From NCBI GenBank assembly GCA_002356515.1, contig AP017605.1, forward strand, positions 4,225,001 through 4,289,000: a DNA stretch of 64,000 nt, written 5' to 3'. This document shows positions 26,317 to 35,291 of the stretch, in pieces. Each line of letters opens with the position of its first letter. Within the stretch, counting starts at the first letter, position 1. The DNA is from Mesorhizobium loti (lineage in GTDB: Bacteria > Pseudomonadota > Alphaproteobacteria > Rhizobiales > Rhizobiaceae). A model generated the notes under the pieces. It was not told the DNA's origin. It saw only the letters and a list, made by a program, of their open reading frames with translations, and ran no database searches. The translations under genes and the position numbers were made by a program.

Positions 26317-27648
26317 TCAGGACCGGCCGCCGTCGTAGGTCACGCGCCAGATGGTGCCATTGCCATCCTCGGTCATGATCAGCGCGCCGTCGGCGGCCAC
26401 CGCCACGCCCACCGGCCGGCCCCACACCTCGCCATTCGAGACGACGAAGCCGGTCATGAAATCCTCATACTCGCCGGTCGGCTTGCCGTCTTTGAACAGC
26501 AGGCGGACGACCTTGTAACCGGTCCTGTTGCCGCGGTTCCACGAACCGTGCAGGGCGACGAAGGCATCGCCCTGGTATTCGGCCGGGAAATCCTTGCCGG
26601 TGTAGAAGGCGATGTTAAGCGGCGCCGAATGCGCCTGCATCAGCACGTCGGGAATGGTCGCTTTTCCGGCGAGGTCGGGGCGCGCGCCCTTGTGGCGCGG
26701 ATCCTCATGGTTGCCGATATAGTACCAGGGCCAGCCGTAGAAGGCGCCGTCCTTGACCGAGGTGGCGTATTCGAACGGCACATTGTCGCCGAGCGCGTCG
26801 CGCTCGTTGACGACGCACCATAGCGCGCCGGTCGCCGGCTGGACGGTCATGCCCGAACAGTTGCGCAGGCCGGTGGCGACGATGCGGCCGTTCTTGCCAT
26901 CCGGATCGAAGGCCCGCACGTCGGCGCGCCCCTCTTCGGAGCCCCAGGTCGCGCCGAGCGGCTTCGATGTCACCCACGCGTCGAGGCCGCCATCCGGCGC
27001 CTCGCCCATATCCTCGGCGACGTTCGAGCCCGAGCCGACCGACAGATAGAGCGTCTTGCCGTCAGGCGAAAAGGCGATGTCGCGTGTCCAGTGATGGTTC
27101 GAGGGGATGTTGTCGACGATGGTTTCCGGTTCGCCAGCGGCCTTCAGGTCACCCTTACGGTAGGCAAAGCGCACGATGCTGTCGCTGTTGGCGACATAGA
27201 CCCATTGCGGGTCGTCGCCCGGCGGATAGAAGGCAATGCCATAGGGCTGGTTGAGATTGCCGGCGAAAATGCCGTCCTCGGCGGGCTTGGCGCTGTCCTT
27301 GGCCAGGCGATAGACGCGGACCTGGTTGGCATCGCTGTCGGCGACGAACAGGTCGCCATTGGCCGCGACGCGCACCACGCGAGGATTGTCGATGCCTGAC
27401 GCGATCAGTTCGGCCGAAAAGCCCGGCGGCAATTGCGGTTTCGCGTCCGCCGGCATGTCGGCGATGCCGGCGCTGTTGGAGGCCGATTTGGTGACGAAGG
27501 GTTTCGGCAGGTCTTCCGGCTTGATCAGGCGCCGTACGCCCGGTCTGTCGGCACGCCAGTCGCCGAAGGCGGCCGCACCCTTGAGCACCGGCTGGTCCGC
27601 CTGGTGGGCGAATGCCGCGCTTGTCATAAGAAAGAGTGCTGGAAGCAC
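26317..27648 (-). CDS. PQQ-type soluble sugar dehydrogenase, possible start frameshift
   Basis: 443 residues in the called frame, which begins at GTG 27648 and gives a short signal peptide (MLPALFLMTSAAFAHQ). The beta-propeller body fits aldose sugar dehydrogenases: LPPGFSAELIASGIDNPRVV, YVANSDSIVRF, HWTRDIAFSPDGKTLYLSVGSGS, GLRNCSGMTVQP, GWPWYYIGNHEDPRH, FVALHGSWNRGNRTGYKVV. The enzyme is probably periplasmic and oxidises sugars with PQQ and calcium. A much better start, ATG 27670 with GGAGG upstream, encodes MIRLAGL but is off by one base from the body. The two halves would together give a natural signal peptide. Either a one-base indel broke the gene here or GTG is used. Confidence 0.82.
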   Translation of the reverse strand: MLPALFLMTSAAFAHQADQPVLKGAAAFGDWRADRPGVRRLIKPEDLPKPFVTKSASNSAGIADMPADAKPQLPPGFSAELIASGIDNPRVVRVAANGDLFVADSDANQVRVYRLAKDSAKPAEDGIFAGNLNQPYGIAFYPPGDDPQWVYVANSDSIVRFAYRKGDLKAAGEPETIVDNIPSNHHWTRDIAFSPDGKTLYLSVGSGSNVAEDMGEAPDGGLDAWVTSKPLGATWGSEEGRADVRAFDPDGKNGRIVATGLRNCSGMTVQPATGALWCVVNERDALGDNVPFEYATSVKDGAFYGWPWYYIGNHEDPRHKGARPDLAGKATIPDVLMQAHSAPLNIAFYTGKDFPAEYQGDAFVALHGSWNRGNRTGYKVVRLLFKDGKPTGEYEDFMTGFVVSNGEVWGRPVGVAVAADGALIMTEDGNGTIWRVTYDGGRS

Positions 27649-27759
27649 CCAGTCCGGCCAATCGGATCATCTTGTCCTCCATCTGGTCGCGAAGGAAACG
27701 GCCGATTTGTCTCCGGGGTTCCGCCTCACATGACGAGTTGAGGGAAGCGGTTTCCCTGC

Positions 27760-27957
27760 TTATGTCCCGGCAGCTAGAAAATCGTCGTCGAGCCGTTTTT
27801 CCAGCGCGACGAGATCGGCCGGCAGCGGCAGGCCCATGGCGCGCATTTCCTGCAGCTTTTCGCGCAATTGTTCCTGGATTTCGTGCTGGTCTTCCGGCTG
27901 GTTGACCATCTCCTCGAGCAGCAGGCTGATCCGGGCCTTGAGTTCTTCGAGCGCCAT
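27760..27957 (-). CDS. Small conserved hypothetical protein downstream of hrcA
   Basis: 65 residues, acidic and helical, likely a coiled coil (LEELKARISLLLEEMVNQPE, then IQEQLREKLQEMRAMGLPL). AAGGAG-like bases precede the ATG (CAAGGAGAAAAACA). It begins 40 bases after the end of hrcA on the same strand, so it may be co-transcribed. No known domain was recognised and no function can be assigned. Confidence 0.75.
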   Translation of the reverse strand: MALEELKARISLLLEEMVNQPEDQHEIQEQLREKLQEMRAMGLPLPADLVALEKRLDDDFLAAGT

Positions 27958-27997
27958 TGTTTTTCTCCTTGCTGCCCGTGTCTTGCCGTCCGGGGCG

Positions 27998-29080
27998 CTA
28001 CCTTAACATGCGCGATATCAGTTGCGCCGTATAATCGACCATCGGCACGATGCGGGCGTAGTTGAGCCGGGTCGGGCCGATGACGCCGAGCGCGCCGACG
28101 ACGCGGGCATCCTTGTCGCGATAGGGCGCGACCACCAGCGACGAGCCCGACAGCGAGAACAGCTTGTTTTCCGAACCGATGAAGATGCGCACGCCCGATC
28201 CTTGCTCGGCGAGATCGAGCAGTTGGATCAGCCCGTCCTGCGTCTCCATGTCCTCGAACAGATGCCGCAGCAATTCGATGTCGGCCTGGGCGGTGACGTT
28301 TTCGAGCAGATTGGCGCGACCGCGCACGATGAGCCGCGCCGGCAGGCCGCTTTCGGCGCCCGCCCACACTGCCAGCCCCTTCTCGACGAGGTCCTGCGAC
28401 AGCGTATCGAGGGCTGCTCGCGTCTCTTCCTTGATGCGGGCGATCTCGGTGCGCGCCTCCGCCAGCGTACGGCCACGGATATGCGCGTTGAGGAAATTCG
28501 AGGCCTCGTGAAGTTGCGAGACGGTGATGCCTGCCGGCAACTCGACGACGCGGTTCTCGACGTCGCCATTCTGCGACACCAGCACGGCAAGCGCCTTGGT
28601 CGGCTCCAGCTGGATGAACTCGATATGCTTCAGCGCCACCTCGTTCTTGGCGGCCAGCACCAGGCCGGCGCCGCGCGACATGCCCGACAGCATCTGGCTG
28701 GCCTCGGTCAGCATGTGCTCCAGCGTCGCGCCCGAGCCGGAGGCCCGCACCTGCGCCTCGATGGTGCGGCGCTCCTCGTCGGAGAGGTCGCCAAGTTCCA
28801 TGAAGGCATCGACGAAGAAGCGCAGGCCCGCCTGCGTCGGCAGCCGGCCGGCCGAGATATGCGGCGCATAGATCAGCCCGAGATGCTCGAGGTCGCTCAT
28901 CACATTGCGGATGGTGGCCGGCGACAGCGAGGACGGCAGGATGCGCGACAGGCTGCGTGAGCCCACGGGCTCGCCATCCCTGAGATAGGAATCGACGATG
29001 CGCCGGAAGATGTCGCGTGAGCGCATGTCGAGTGATTGAAGTGCAAGCGACTGCGAAGCTGGATCGATTGCCTTGGTCAT
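27998..29080 (-). CDS. hrcA: HrcA, heat-inducible transcription repressor
   Basis: 360 residues from ATG 29080, with AGGAGG 11 bases upstream. Winged helix at residues 20-85 (RSRDIFRRIVDSYLRDGEPVGSRSLSRIL, LSPATIRNVMSDLEHLGLIYAPHISAGRLPT). Then the GAF-like domain (GLVLAAKNEVALKHIEFIQL) and the dimerisation insert. HrcA binds CIRCE elements in front of groESL and is inactive when GroEL is busy. No CIRCE was seen in the hrcA-rph gap, so it probably does not regulate itself from here. It is divergent from rph. In many rhizobia hrcA precedes grpE; grpE is not next to it in this window. Confidence 0.95.
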   Translation of the reverse strand: MTKAIDPASQSLALQSLDMRSRDIFRRIVDSYLRDGEPVGSRSLSRILPSSLSPATIRNVMSDLEHLGLIYAPHISAGRLPTQAGLRFFVDAFMELGDLSDEERRTIEAQVRASGSGATLEHMLTEASQMLSGMSRGAGLVLAAKNEVALKHIEFIQLEPTKALAVLVSQNGDVENRVVELPAGITVSQLHEASNFLNAHIRGRTLAEARTEIARIKEETRAALDTLSQDLVEKGLAVWAGAESGLPARLIVRGRANLLENVTAQADIELLRHLFEDMETQDGLIQLLDLAEQGSGVRIFIGSENKLFSLSGSSLVVAPYRDKDARVVGALGVIGPTRLNYARIVPMVDYTAQLISRMLR

Positions 29081-29236
29081 TCGGCCAAAAACCTCCTGCT
29101 TCAGGATATAGACTTCGGCACGGTGGGCGCAACCCGGTCTCTTATCGGATCGTGCGGTCCGTTTTCCTTTGCGCGCTGCTCCCCATGCGTCTAAAAGCCG
29201 GCCACGATTCCAAAAAATGACAAGAAAGAAGCCTGA

Positions 29237-29953
29237 ATGCGCCCCTCCAAACGCCAATTCGACGAAATGCGCGCCATCTCCTTCGAGCGCGGCGTCTCCA
29301 AGCACGCCGAAGGCTCGTGCCTGGTGAAGTTCGGCGACACCCATGTCCTTTGCACCGCGAGCCTCGAGGAGAAGGTGCCCGGCTGGATGCGCAATTCCGG
29401 CAAGGGCTGGGTGACGGCCGAATATGGCATGCTGCCGCGCTCGACCGGCGAGCGCATGCGCCGCGAGGCCTCGGCCGGCAAGCAGGGCGGCCGCACGCTC
29501 GAAATCCAGCGCCTGATCGGCCGCTCGCTGCGCGCCGTGGTCGATCTGCAGGCGCTGGGCGAACAGCAGATCACCGTCGACTGCGACGTCATCCAAGCCG
29601 ATGGCGGCACCCGCACCGCCTCGATCACCGGCGGCTGGGTAGCGCTGTATGACTGCCTGCGCTGGATGGAAGCGCGGCAGATGACCAGTGTCGCCAAGGT
29701 GCTGAAGGACCATGTCGCGGCGATTTCCTGCGGCATCCATGACGGCCAGCCGGTCATCGATCTCGACTATCTCGAGGATTCCGCGGCCGGCACCGACGCC
29801 AATTTCGTCATGACCGGCAAGGGCGGCATCGTCGAGATCCAGGGCACCGCCGAGGGCGAGCCTTTTTCGGAAGGACAGTTCGCGGAATTGATGGGCCTGG
29901 CCAAGAAAGGCATCCAGCGCCTGGTCAGCCTGCAGCAGATGGCGGTGGCTTAG
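29237..29953 (+). CDS. rph: Ribonuclease PH
   Basis: 238 residues, full length. [19 protein letters not shown] at the start, [33 protein letters not shown] and [18 protein letters not shown] (the Arg at the phosphate site) are the family hallmarks, followed by [20 protein letters not shown]. It is a phosphorolytic 3'-to-5' exoribonuclease that trims tRNA precursors. It heads a run with the VOC protein, rdgB and hemW in the same direction; rph-rdgB-hemW is a common order in alphaproteobacteria. Confidence 0.97.
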   Translation: MRPSKRQFDEMRAISFERGVSKHAEGSCLVKFGDTHVLCTASLEEKVPGWMRNSGKGWVTAEYGMLPRSTGERMRREASAGKQGGRTLEIQRLIGRSLRAVVDLQALGEQQITVDCDVIQADGGTRTASITGGWVALYDCLRWMEARQMTSVAKVLKDHVAAISCGIHDGQPVIDLDYLEDSAAGTDANFVMTGKGGIVEIQGTAEGEPFSEGQFAELMGLAKKGIQRLVSLQQMAVA

Positions 29954-29968
29954 GCCATTGGTTTTCTG

Positions 29969-30379
29969 GTGAAACCCTCCGCCATCCTGGAATCAGCCCT
30001 GTACGTCACCGATCTGGCGGCTGCGGAAGAATTCTATGTCGGCGTGCTCGGCCTCACCCTCTTCGGCAAGGTCGATGGCCGCCACCTCTTCTTCCGCTGT
30101 GGCCCAGGCGTGCTGCTCATCTTCAACGCCGAAGCGACCAAAGTGCCTCCGGCGCCCGACGCACGGCTGAAAGTGCCGCCGCATGGCACGGTCGGCGAAG
30201 GTCATCTCTGCTTTGCGGCGACCGCCGAGGAGCTCGCCGGCTGGAAAGCGCATCTCGAGGCGAAAAACATCGCCATCGAAAGCGAATTCGAATGGCCGCA
30301 AGGTGGCCGTTCGATCTATATACGCGACCCCTCGGGCAATTCGATCGAGTTCGCCGAGCCGAGAATCTGGGGCCTTTGA
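29969..30379 (+). CDS. VOC-family (glyoxalase-like) protein
   Basis: 136 residues from a GTG start. Two beta-alpha-beta-beta-beta repeats are visible: [25 protein letters not shown] and [24 protein letters not shown]. The end [21 protein letters not shown] supplies the conserved metal-binding Glu. This fold covers glyoxalases, dioxygenases and fosfomycin-type resistance enzymes; the reaction is not predictable. The stop codon overlaps the start of rdgB by one base (TGATG), so it belongs to the rph-hemW operon. Confidence 0.85.
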   Translation: MKPSAILESALYVTDLAAAEEFYVGVLGLTLFGKVDGRHLFFRCGPGVLLIFNAEATKVPPAPDARLKVPPHGTVGEGHLCFAATAEELAGWKAHLEAKNIAIESEFEWPQGGRSIYIRDPSGNSIEFAEPRIWGL

Positions 30380-31041
30380 TGCATAGTCTTGATGGCAAGA
30401 AGATCGTCGTCGCCAGCCATAATGCCGGCAAGCTGCGCGAATTCGCCGACCTGATGGGGCCTTTCGGCTTCGAGGCGAAATCGGCCAAGGACTATGGCCT
30501 GCCTGAACCGGACGAAACCGGCACCACTTTCGAGGAAAACGCCTACATCAAGGCGCTGGCCGCGGCGAAGGCCACCGGCCTGCCGGCGCTGTCGGACGAC
30601 TCCGGCCTGTGCGTCGACGCGCTCGACGGCGCGCCTGGCGTGTACACCGCCAACTGGGCAGAAACCCCCGACGGCAGCAGAGATTTCGTCATGGCCATGC
30701 AGCGCACCGAAGTGGCGCTGCAGGAAGTCGGCGCCGCCTCGGCTGAACAGCGCAAGGGCCGCTTCGTTGCCGTCATTTGCCTGGCCTTTCCCGACGGCGA
30801 GGCCGAATATTATCGCGGCGAGGCCGAGGGCACGCTGGTCTGGCCGCCGCGCGGCGCGCTTGGCTTCGGCTATGACCCGGTGTTCTTGCCCAATGGTTTC
30901 GAAAAAACCTTCGGCGAGATGAGCGCCGAGGAAAAGCACGGCTGGAAACCCGGCCAGGCCACGGCGCTGTCACATCGCGCCCGCGCCTTCCAGAAGTTTG
31001 CTGAAGCACGCCTGAATCTGGCGAGATCGGGTTCGGCATGA
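30379..31041 (+). CDS. rdgB: XTP/dITP pyrophosphatase (HAM1 family)
   Basis: 220 residues from ATG 30379, overlapping the preceding stop. [20 protein letters not shown] is the nucleotide-binding start; [36 protein letters not shown] (a span at residues about 50-85) contains the metal site; [11 protein letters not shown] and [26 protein letters not shown] complete the family pattern. The enzyme removes deaminated purine nucleotides such as dITP and XTP from the pool. Its stop overlaps the start of hemW by 4 bp. Confidence 0.96.
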   Translation: MHSLDGKKIVVASHNAGKLREFADLMGPFGFEAKSAKDYGLPEPDETGTTFEENAYIKALAAAKATGLPALSDDSGLCVDALDGAPGVYTANWAETPDGSRDFVMAMQRTEVALQEVGAASAEQRKGRFVAVICLAFPDGEAEYYRGEAEGTLVWPPRGALGFGYDPVFLPNGFEKTFGEMSAEEKHGWKPGQATALSHRARAFQKFAEARLNLARSGSA

Positions 31042-32216
31042 TTGGATCCGGCATGAGCATGCTGCTCGACCGGACGCCCGGCTTCGGCGTCTACATCCAT
31101 TGGCCGTTCTGCGCGGCCAAGTGCCCCTATTGCGACTTCAACAGCCATGTCCGCCATCAGCCGGTCGACCAGGAGCGCTTTGCTGCCGCTTTCGAGGCGG
31201 AACTGGCGACGATGCGTGAGCGCACCGGCCCGCGCGAGGTGACCAGCGTCTTCCTCGGCGGCGGCACGCCCTCGCTGATGAAGCCGGAAACCGTGGCCAG
31301 GGTCCTGGATGCCGTGGCGAAGAACTGGACGGTGCCTGACGGCATCGAGGTGACGCTGGAGGCCAATCCGTCCTCGGTCGAAGCCGAACGGTTTCGCGGC
31401 TATCGCGCGGCAGGCGTCAACCGCGTCTCGCTCGGCGTGCAGGCGCTGAACGACAAGGATTTGCGCTTCCTCGGCCGCCTGCACAATGTCGAGGAGGCGC
31501 TGCACGCCATCGGCCTCGCGCGCGAAATCTTTCCGCGCCTGTCCTTCGATCTGATCTACGCCCGGCCCGGCCAGACGCCGGAGGCCTGGGCATCCGAGCT
31601 CGAACAGGCGATCGGCCATGCCGCCGATCATCTGTCGCTCTACCAGCTGACCATCGAGGAAGGCACGCCCTTCCACGCGCTGCATGCGGCGAAGAAATTC
31701 ATCATTCCCGACAACGATCACGCCGCCGACCTCTATGCGTTGACGCAGGAGATCACCTCGGCGCATGGCCTGCCGGCCTATGAGATTTCCAACCACGCAA
31801 GGCCGGGCGCCGAGAGCCGGCACAATCTGACCTATTGGCGCTATGGCGAATATGTCGGCGTCGGCCCCGGCGCGCATGGCCGCTTCGTCGAGCATGGCCA
31901 TCGCACGGTGACGATCGCCGAGCGGATGCCGGAGACCTGGGCCAATCTGGTCGAGGCCAAGGGCCATGGCGTCACCGGCGGCGAGGTCCTGACGCGCTCG
32001 GAAGAGGCCGACGAATTCCTGCTGATGGGGCTGCGGCTTGCAGAAGGCATCGACCTTGCGCGCTACGAGGCGTTTTCCGGTCGCGGCTTGTCGAGCGCAC
32101 GGCTGTCGGTGCTGCAGGGCGAGGGGCTGGTGGCGCCGATCGGCAATGCGCGGCTCCGCGCCACGCCTGCCGGCATGATCGTGCTCGACGCCGTGGTGGC
32201 GGATCTGGCACGCTAG
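31038..32216 (+). CDS. hemW: HemW, radical SAM haem chaperone-like protein
   Basis: 392 residues; starts at 31038 or at the ATG 31053 (MSMLLD) are both possible. [18 protein letters not shown] carries the CxxxCxxC cluster motif for the radical-SAM iron-sulfur cluster. [38 protein letters not shown] and [16 protein letters not shown] follow as in the HemN/HemW group. HemW lacks the extra Cys of coproporphyrinogen dehydrogenase HemN (CPYCDF without the third downstream Cys) and is thought to deliver haem. It ends the rph-VOC-rdgB-hemW run. Confidence 0.94.
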   Translation: MIGSGMSMLLDRTPGFGVYIHWPFCAAKCPYCDFNSHVRHQPVDQERFAAAFEAELATMRERTGPREVTSVFLGGGTPSLMKPETVARVLDAVAKNWTVPDGIEVTLEANPSSVEAERFRGYRAAGVNRVSLGVQALNDKDLRFLGRLHNVEEALHAIGLAREIFPRLSFDLIYARPGQTPEAWASELEQAIGHAADHLSLYQLTIEEGTPFHALHAAKKFIIPDNDHAADLYALTQEITSAHGLPAYEISNHARPGAESRHNLTYWRYGEYVGVGPGAHGRFVEHGHRTVTIAERMPETWANLVEAKGHGVTGGEVLTRSEEADEFLLMGLRLAEGIDLARYEAFSGRGLSSARLSVLQGEGLVAPIGNARLRATPAGMIVLDAVVADLAR

Positions 32217-32322
32217 GCCAGCAGCCGTCTGGCCGGACCGTGGTCGACGATTTATCGACTCGAACAAGGGTGCTAGAAATTCGGCTTGCTCAGCCGAAGG
32301 CGCGTCGCGCGCCGCATCCAAG

Positions 32323-32658
32323 ATGGGTCCTGCGATGAAGTTCCTGATCCATGAGACGCTGCGGACATTGAACACCGATGATGTGTTCGAGTTTGGACTG
32401 GGTGAGATCTCCAAACCTTCGGAGGATGAAGATTTCTACGAGGCAGAGGTGATTTTTATCAAGAATGGAAAGGTCCTGACCAAGCGAAAGACGGGCAATC
32501 TGAGCGAATTAAGCGTCGTAACCAGCTTTATCACCTTCATAGGAATCAGGCTTAGAGCGGTCGCCAAGGACGATTCGATAGAATTCGACCTGAATGGACT
32601 TACCATGGATCAGTACATCCCCTTGACCAAAAAGATACGAGAGATATGGGATGAGTAA
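32323..32658 (+). CDS. Hypothetical protein, AT-richer than neighbours
   Basis: 111 residues from ATG 32323, or 107 from ATG 32335, which fits a natural start (MKFLIHETLRTLNTDD). No signal peptide, membrane helix or known domain is visible; the sequence is an alternating beta/alpha pattern with acidic surface (KPSEDEDFYEAEVIFIKNG). The codons are clearly less GC-rich than the flanking genes, hinting at transfer. It precedes a phosphatase-like gene by 48 bases. An immunity-type or structural role cannot be excluded. Confidence 0.6.
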   Translation: MGPAMKFLIHETLRTLNTDDVFEFGLGEISKPSEDEDFYEAEVIFIKNGKVLTKRKTGNLSELSVVTSFITFIGIRLRAVAKDDSIEFDLNGLTMDQYIPLTKKIREIWDE

Positions 32659-32706
32659 TTGCGTGCGGTCGAGGGTTTCTGGTCGTAGAAATAACCGAAT
32701 TGAAGA

Positions 32707-33039
32707 TTGAAGCTTTTGAAAAACGTCCTCTTTGTCTGCAGCCAAAACCGCTTGCGCAGCCCGACCGCCGAGCAGGTGTTTTCAACGCGCCGGGATATCG
32801 AGGTCGCTTCGGCGGGCACAAACCATGACGCCGACACGCCGCTGACGCATGAGCTGGTCGCCTGGGCCGACGTCATCTTCGTCATGGAAAAGATGCACCG
32901 CACCAAACTGCAGAAGAAATTCAAGGCGAGCCTGAAGAAGGCCCGGGTCATCTGCCTCGATATACCCGATAACTATGAATTCATGGATCTGGAGCTGATC
33001 GACCTTCTGAAGGCGCGCGTTTCACGCTATCTGGGGTGA
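32707..33039 (+). CDS. Low-molecular-weight protein-tyrosine-phosphatase-like protein
   Basis: 110 residues from a TTG start. NVLFVCSQNRLRSPTAEQVF holds the C-x5-R-S/T phosphate loop of the low-molecular-weight PTP fold (Cys near residue 11, Arg near residue 17). The following EVASAGTNHDADTPLTHELVAWADVIFVMEK is the usual second strand with the catalytic loop region shortened. The general-acid Asp of the usual D-P-Y loop appears as CLDIPDNYEFMD near residue 90. At 110 residues it is shorter than arsenate reductases and PTPs (about 140-160), a known compact subgroup. The substrate is unknown. Confidence 0.8.
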   Translation: MKLLKNVLFVCSQNRLRSPTAEQVFSTRRDIEVASAGTNHDADTPLTHELVAWADVIFVMEKMHRTKLQKKFKASLKKARVICLDIPDNYEFMDLELIDLLKARVSRYLG

Positions 33040-33065
33040 GGCGCAGGGGACGTTTGCAGCCACAC

Positions 33066-33228
33066 CTTCGTCATCCTCGGGCTTGACCCGAGGATCCATG
33101 CCGCGACGCTCGCCGAGGAATGCGGCGGACCAGAATTTCTGAACCGTAGCGACGCTTGATGTCACGGCATGGATCCCGGGGTCTGCGCCGCGTCGCTTCG
33201 CTCCTTGCTTCGCCCCAGGATGACGAAG
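33066..33228. repeat. Palindromic intergenic repeat (CTTCGTCATCC family), copy 2, long
   Basis: Outer arms CTTCGTCATCCT (33066-33077) and AGGATGACGAAG (33217-33228) are exact complements. Inside them a second pair, ATCCATGCCG and CGGCATGGAT, brackets a central part. It is a long version of the element at 16606-16666. It fills the gap after the phosphatase-like gene, which otherwise holds no gene. Confidence 0.8.
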
Positions 33229-33256
33229 TGAGAGCGGTTGCCGCCAGCTGCAGTGA

Positions 33257-33445
33257 TCAGGCGTCGTGCTTGAAACGGCGCTTGCCGCGATCCTTCTCGG
33301 CATGCGCCTCTCCGTTCCGGGCCGGTTTGGCGTCGGCCTTTTCGCGGCGAACGCTGTGCTGGTCGTTCATTGGATGCGGCGGCACGCCTTCCCTAGCGGT
33401 TTTCGTTTCAAGACGGGTGATGAAGATATCGAAGCGATTGGGCAT
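33257..33445 (-). CDS. Small basic hypothetical protein (second of a pair)
   Basis: 62 residues from ATG 33445 (MPNRFDIFITRLETKTAREG), rich in Lys, Arg and His at the end (EKDRGKRRFKHDA). It begins 7 bases after the stop of the 61-residue gene upstream on the same strand, and GGAG in that upstream gene's end can serve as ribosome site. Positively charged and probably disordered, it might bind nucleic acid. There is no family I recognise. Confidence 0.45.
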   Translation of the reverse strand: MPNRFDIFITRLETKTAREGVPPHPMNDQHSVRREKADAKPARNGEAHAEKDRGKRRFKHDA

Positions 33446-33452
33446 CGTACGG

Positions 33453-33638
33453 TCAGTGCTCCGTCGTGCTTTGTGGTTTGTTGTCGGAAAGCCTGACATT
33501 CGTCGGCAAGGCGGTTGTCGCCCGCTCGGTCAGGCTGGTGTCGGCCTTGGCGGTCAAGCGCTTGTCCCTGGGGGCGGCAACGCGCTTGCGGCCGGCATAG
33601 TAGGGCTCGAAAGCGTCCTGTATCTTCAGGCTGTCCAT
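33453..33638 (-). CDS. Small hypothetical protein (first of a pair)
   Basis: 61 residues from ATG 33638, with a good GGAGGA ribosome site 8 bases upstream. MDSLKIQDAFEPYYAGRKRV is followed by a basic, Thr-rich part. No signal peptide or domain. It is followed almost directly by another short basic frame (33257-33445). The upstream gap 33639-33787 separates it from rsmI, which runs the other way. Function unknown. Confidence 0.55.
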   Translation of the reverse strand: MDSLKIQDAFEPYYAGRKRVAAPRDKRLTAKADTSLTERATTALPTNVRLSDNKPQSTTEH

Positions 33639-33787
33639 CCTGTCCTCCTCCGGAATCAGGGGCTAAATCTGCCAATGCCGGTTTGGTTCCCTACTGTGGC
33701 AAAGGAATGGCGATCACCTTACATCGGCGTGAGCTTTTGCAAGGCCGCGCCAGCCATGCCAAACAAGACTGAACGGAGACTTGATCA

Positions 33788-34684
33788 GTGACGGACGAGA
33801 CGGGCAAGCGCAGCTACGTGGTCGGACAGACCGAAATCCCCGCCCGTCCGCTCGAGCCGGCGCTCTATCTGGTGGCCACGCCGATCGGCAATCTCGCTGA
33901 CATCACTTTGCGCGCCCTGGAGACATTGGCCGCCGCCGACATCGTCGCCTGCGAGGACACCAGGGTGTCGCGCGTGCTGCTCGACCGTTACGGCATTCGC
34001 CGCCGCACCACCGCCTATCACGAGCACAATGCCGGCGAGGCCGGGCCGAAACTGATCGCAGCGCTTCAAGGCGGACAGAGCGTGGCGCTGATTTCCGATG
34101 CCGGCACGCCGCTGGTCTCCGATCCCGGTTATCGGCTGGTTGGCGAGGCGCTTGACCACGGCATTCGCGTTGTGCCGATCCCCGGCCCGTCGGCGCCGCT
34201 GGCCGCGCTGACGGCATCCGGTCTGCCGTCCGACGCCTTCCTGTTCGCCGGTTTCCTGCCGGTCAAGGTTGGCCAACGGCTGACACGGCTGGAAGCGCTG
34301 AAGGCGGTGCCGGCAACGCTGATCTTCTTCGAATCGCCGCGCCGGCTGGCCGAATCCCTCGGCGCCATGGTCGAAGCCCTCGGCGGCGAGCGCAAGGCCG
34401 CCATCGGCCGCGAATTGACCAAGACCTTCGAGGAAATGCGCATCGGCACGCTGCGGGCGCTGGCCGACCACTATGCGGCGGCCGATACGCCGAAGGGCGA
34501 GATCGTCGTTTGCGTCGGTCCGGCTGAGGCCAAGGCGGACGAACCGGCCGATATCGATCGCCTGTTGCTGTCGCTCGCCGCCGAAATGCCGGCCTCCAAG
34601 GCGGCGGCGGAAGCCGCCAAAATGACCGGCGGCCAGAAGCAGGCGCTCTATCGGCGGCTGTTGGAACTCAGGGACAGACCATGA
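33788..34684 (+). CDS. rsmI: RsmI, 16S rRNA 2'-O-methyltransferase
   Basis: 298 residues from a GTG start. LYLVATPIGNLADITLRALETL is the SAM-binding start of the tetrapyrrole-methylase fold. VACEDTRVSRVLLDRYGI, YHEHN, SVALISDAGTPLVSDPGYRLV and VPIPGPSAPLAALTASGLP are diagnostic of RsmI, which methylates C1402 of 16S rRNA. The late EAAKMTGGQKQALYRRLLEL tail is usual. It is followed by yraN, a very common pairing in alphaproteobacteria. Confidence 0.97.
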   Translation: MTDETGKRSYVVGQTEIPARPLEPALYLVATPIGNLADITLRALETLAAADIVACEDTRVSRVLLDRYGIRRRTTAYHEHNAGEAGPKLIAALQGGQSVALISDAGTPLVSDPGYRLVGEALDHGIRVVPIPGPSAPLAALTASGLPSDAFLFAGFLPVKVGQRLTRLEALKAVPATLIFFESPRRLAESLGAMVEALGGERKAAIGRELTKTFEEMRIGTLRALADHYAAADTPKGEIVVCVGPAEAKADEPADIDRLLLSLAAEMPASKAAAEAAKMTGGQKQALYRRLLELRDRP

Positions 34685-34743
34685 TCCCGAAAAGTGGAAA
34701 CCGGTTTTCCCGGACAAACGGTTTCGTTTGTCGAGAGATCATG
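34681..34743. repeat. Short intergenic inverted repeat between rsmI and yraN
   Basis: ATGATC (34681-34686) and GATCAT (34737-34742) bracket a region with CCGAAAAGTGGAAACCGG and the internal palindrome CAAACG/CGTTTG. It resembles the other rhizobial intergenic elements of this window. It starts in the last codon of rsmI and spans most of the gap to yraN. Confidence 0.6.
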
Positions 34744-34771
34744 GTCAAACAAAACTCAGGGGAAGCCGACG

Positions 34772-35149
34772 GTGGCTGAGCGCCCGAGCGCCAACCGCCA
34801 GAAAGCCTATCGGCGCGGCCATCGCGGCGAATGGCTGGCGGCTGCCGCGCTGATGCTCAAGGGCTACCGCATCCTCGCGCGACGCCATCGCACCCGTTTC
34901 GGCGAGATCGACCTGATCGCGAGGCGCGGCGACCTCGTTCTGTTCGTCGAGGTCAAGGCGCGCCGCACGCTGATGGAAGCCATGGAAGCGATCGGCCACG
35001 AATCCGAGCGCCGCATCGAGGCGGCCGCCGACATCTGGCTGTCGCGCCAGCCCGACTACGGCAGGCTGTCGATGCGTTTCGACATGGTCGCGGTGCTGCC
35101 CTGGCGCTGGCCGGTGCATGTCGAGAACGCGTTTTATGGACGGAATTAG
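34772..35149 (+). CDS. yraN: YraN family (UPF0102) putative nuclease-fold protein
   Basis: 125 residues from GTG 34772 (AGGGGAA upstream). An ATG at 34694 is in frame but its product would be translated repeat sequence, so it is rejected. The restriction-endonuclease-like core is seen in [49 protein letters not shown] (E, D and E-x-K metal-site pattern) and [14 protein letters not shown]. The fold suggests a Holliday-junction-resolvase-like nuclease, but a function for YraN is not firmly shown. It follows rsmI as in many bacteria. Confidence 0.92.
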   Translation: MAERPSANRQKAYRRGHRGEWLAAAALMLKGYRILARRHRTRFGEIDLIARRGDLVLFVEVKARRTLMEAMEAIGHESERRIEAAADIWLSRQPDYGRLSMRFDMVAVLPWRWPVHVENAFYGRN

Positions 35150-35157
35150 GGGTGGTC

Positions 35158-35286
35158 ACCCTCCCCCTTGTGGGGAGGGTCGGTGAGCAAGCGACGCGAA
35201 ACGTCGTTGGCGAGCCGGGGCGGGGGTATGGCGCCGACCCCCACCGCGATCCGCTTTGCGGATCGACCCTCCCCACAAGGGAGGGT
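35158..35286. repeat. Long palindromic repeat between convergent yraN and uppP
   Basis: ACCCTCCCCCTTGTGGGGAG (35158 onward) pairs with CTCCCCACAAGGGAGGGT ending at 35286; each arm also folds on itself. It fills the gap between two convergent genes and could act as a bidirectional terminator. The CCCTCCCC...TTGTGGGG phrase is shared with the repeat at 13711-13737. Confidence 0.8.
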
Positions 35287-35291
35287 AAAGC

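Noticed and set aside
29081..29236. CIRCE element upstream of hrcA
   Set aside because: No TTAGCACTC-N9-GAGTGCTAA-like inverted repeat is visible in the gap.
34694..34771. N-terminal extension of yraN from ATG 34694
   Set aside because: The extension is translated intergenic repeat; YraN similarity starts after GTG 34772, which has a ribosome site.
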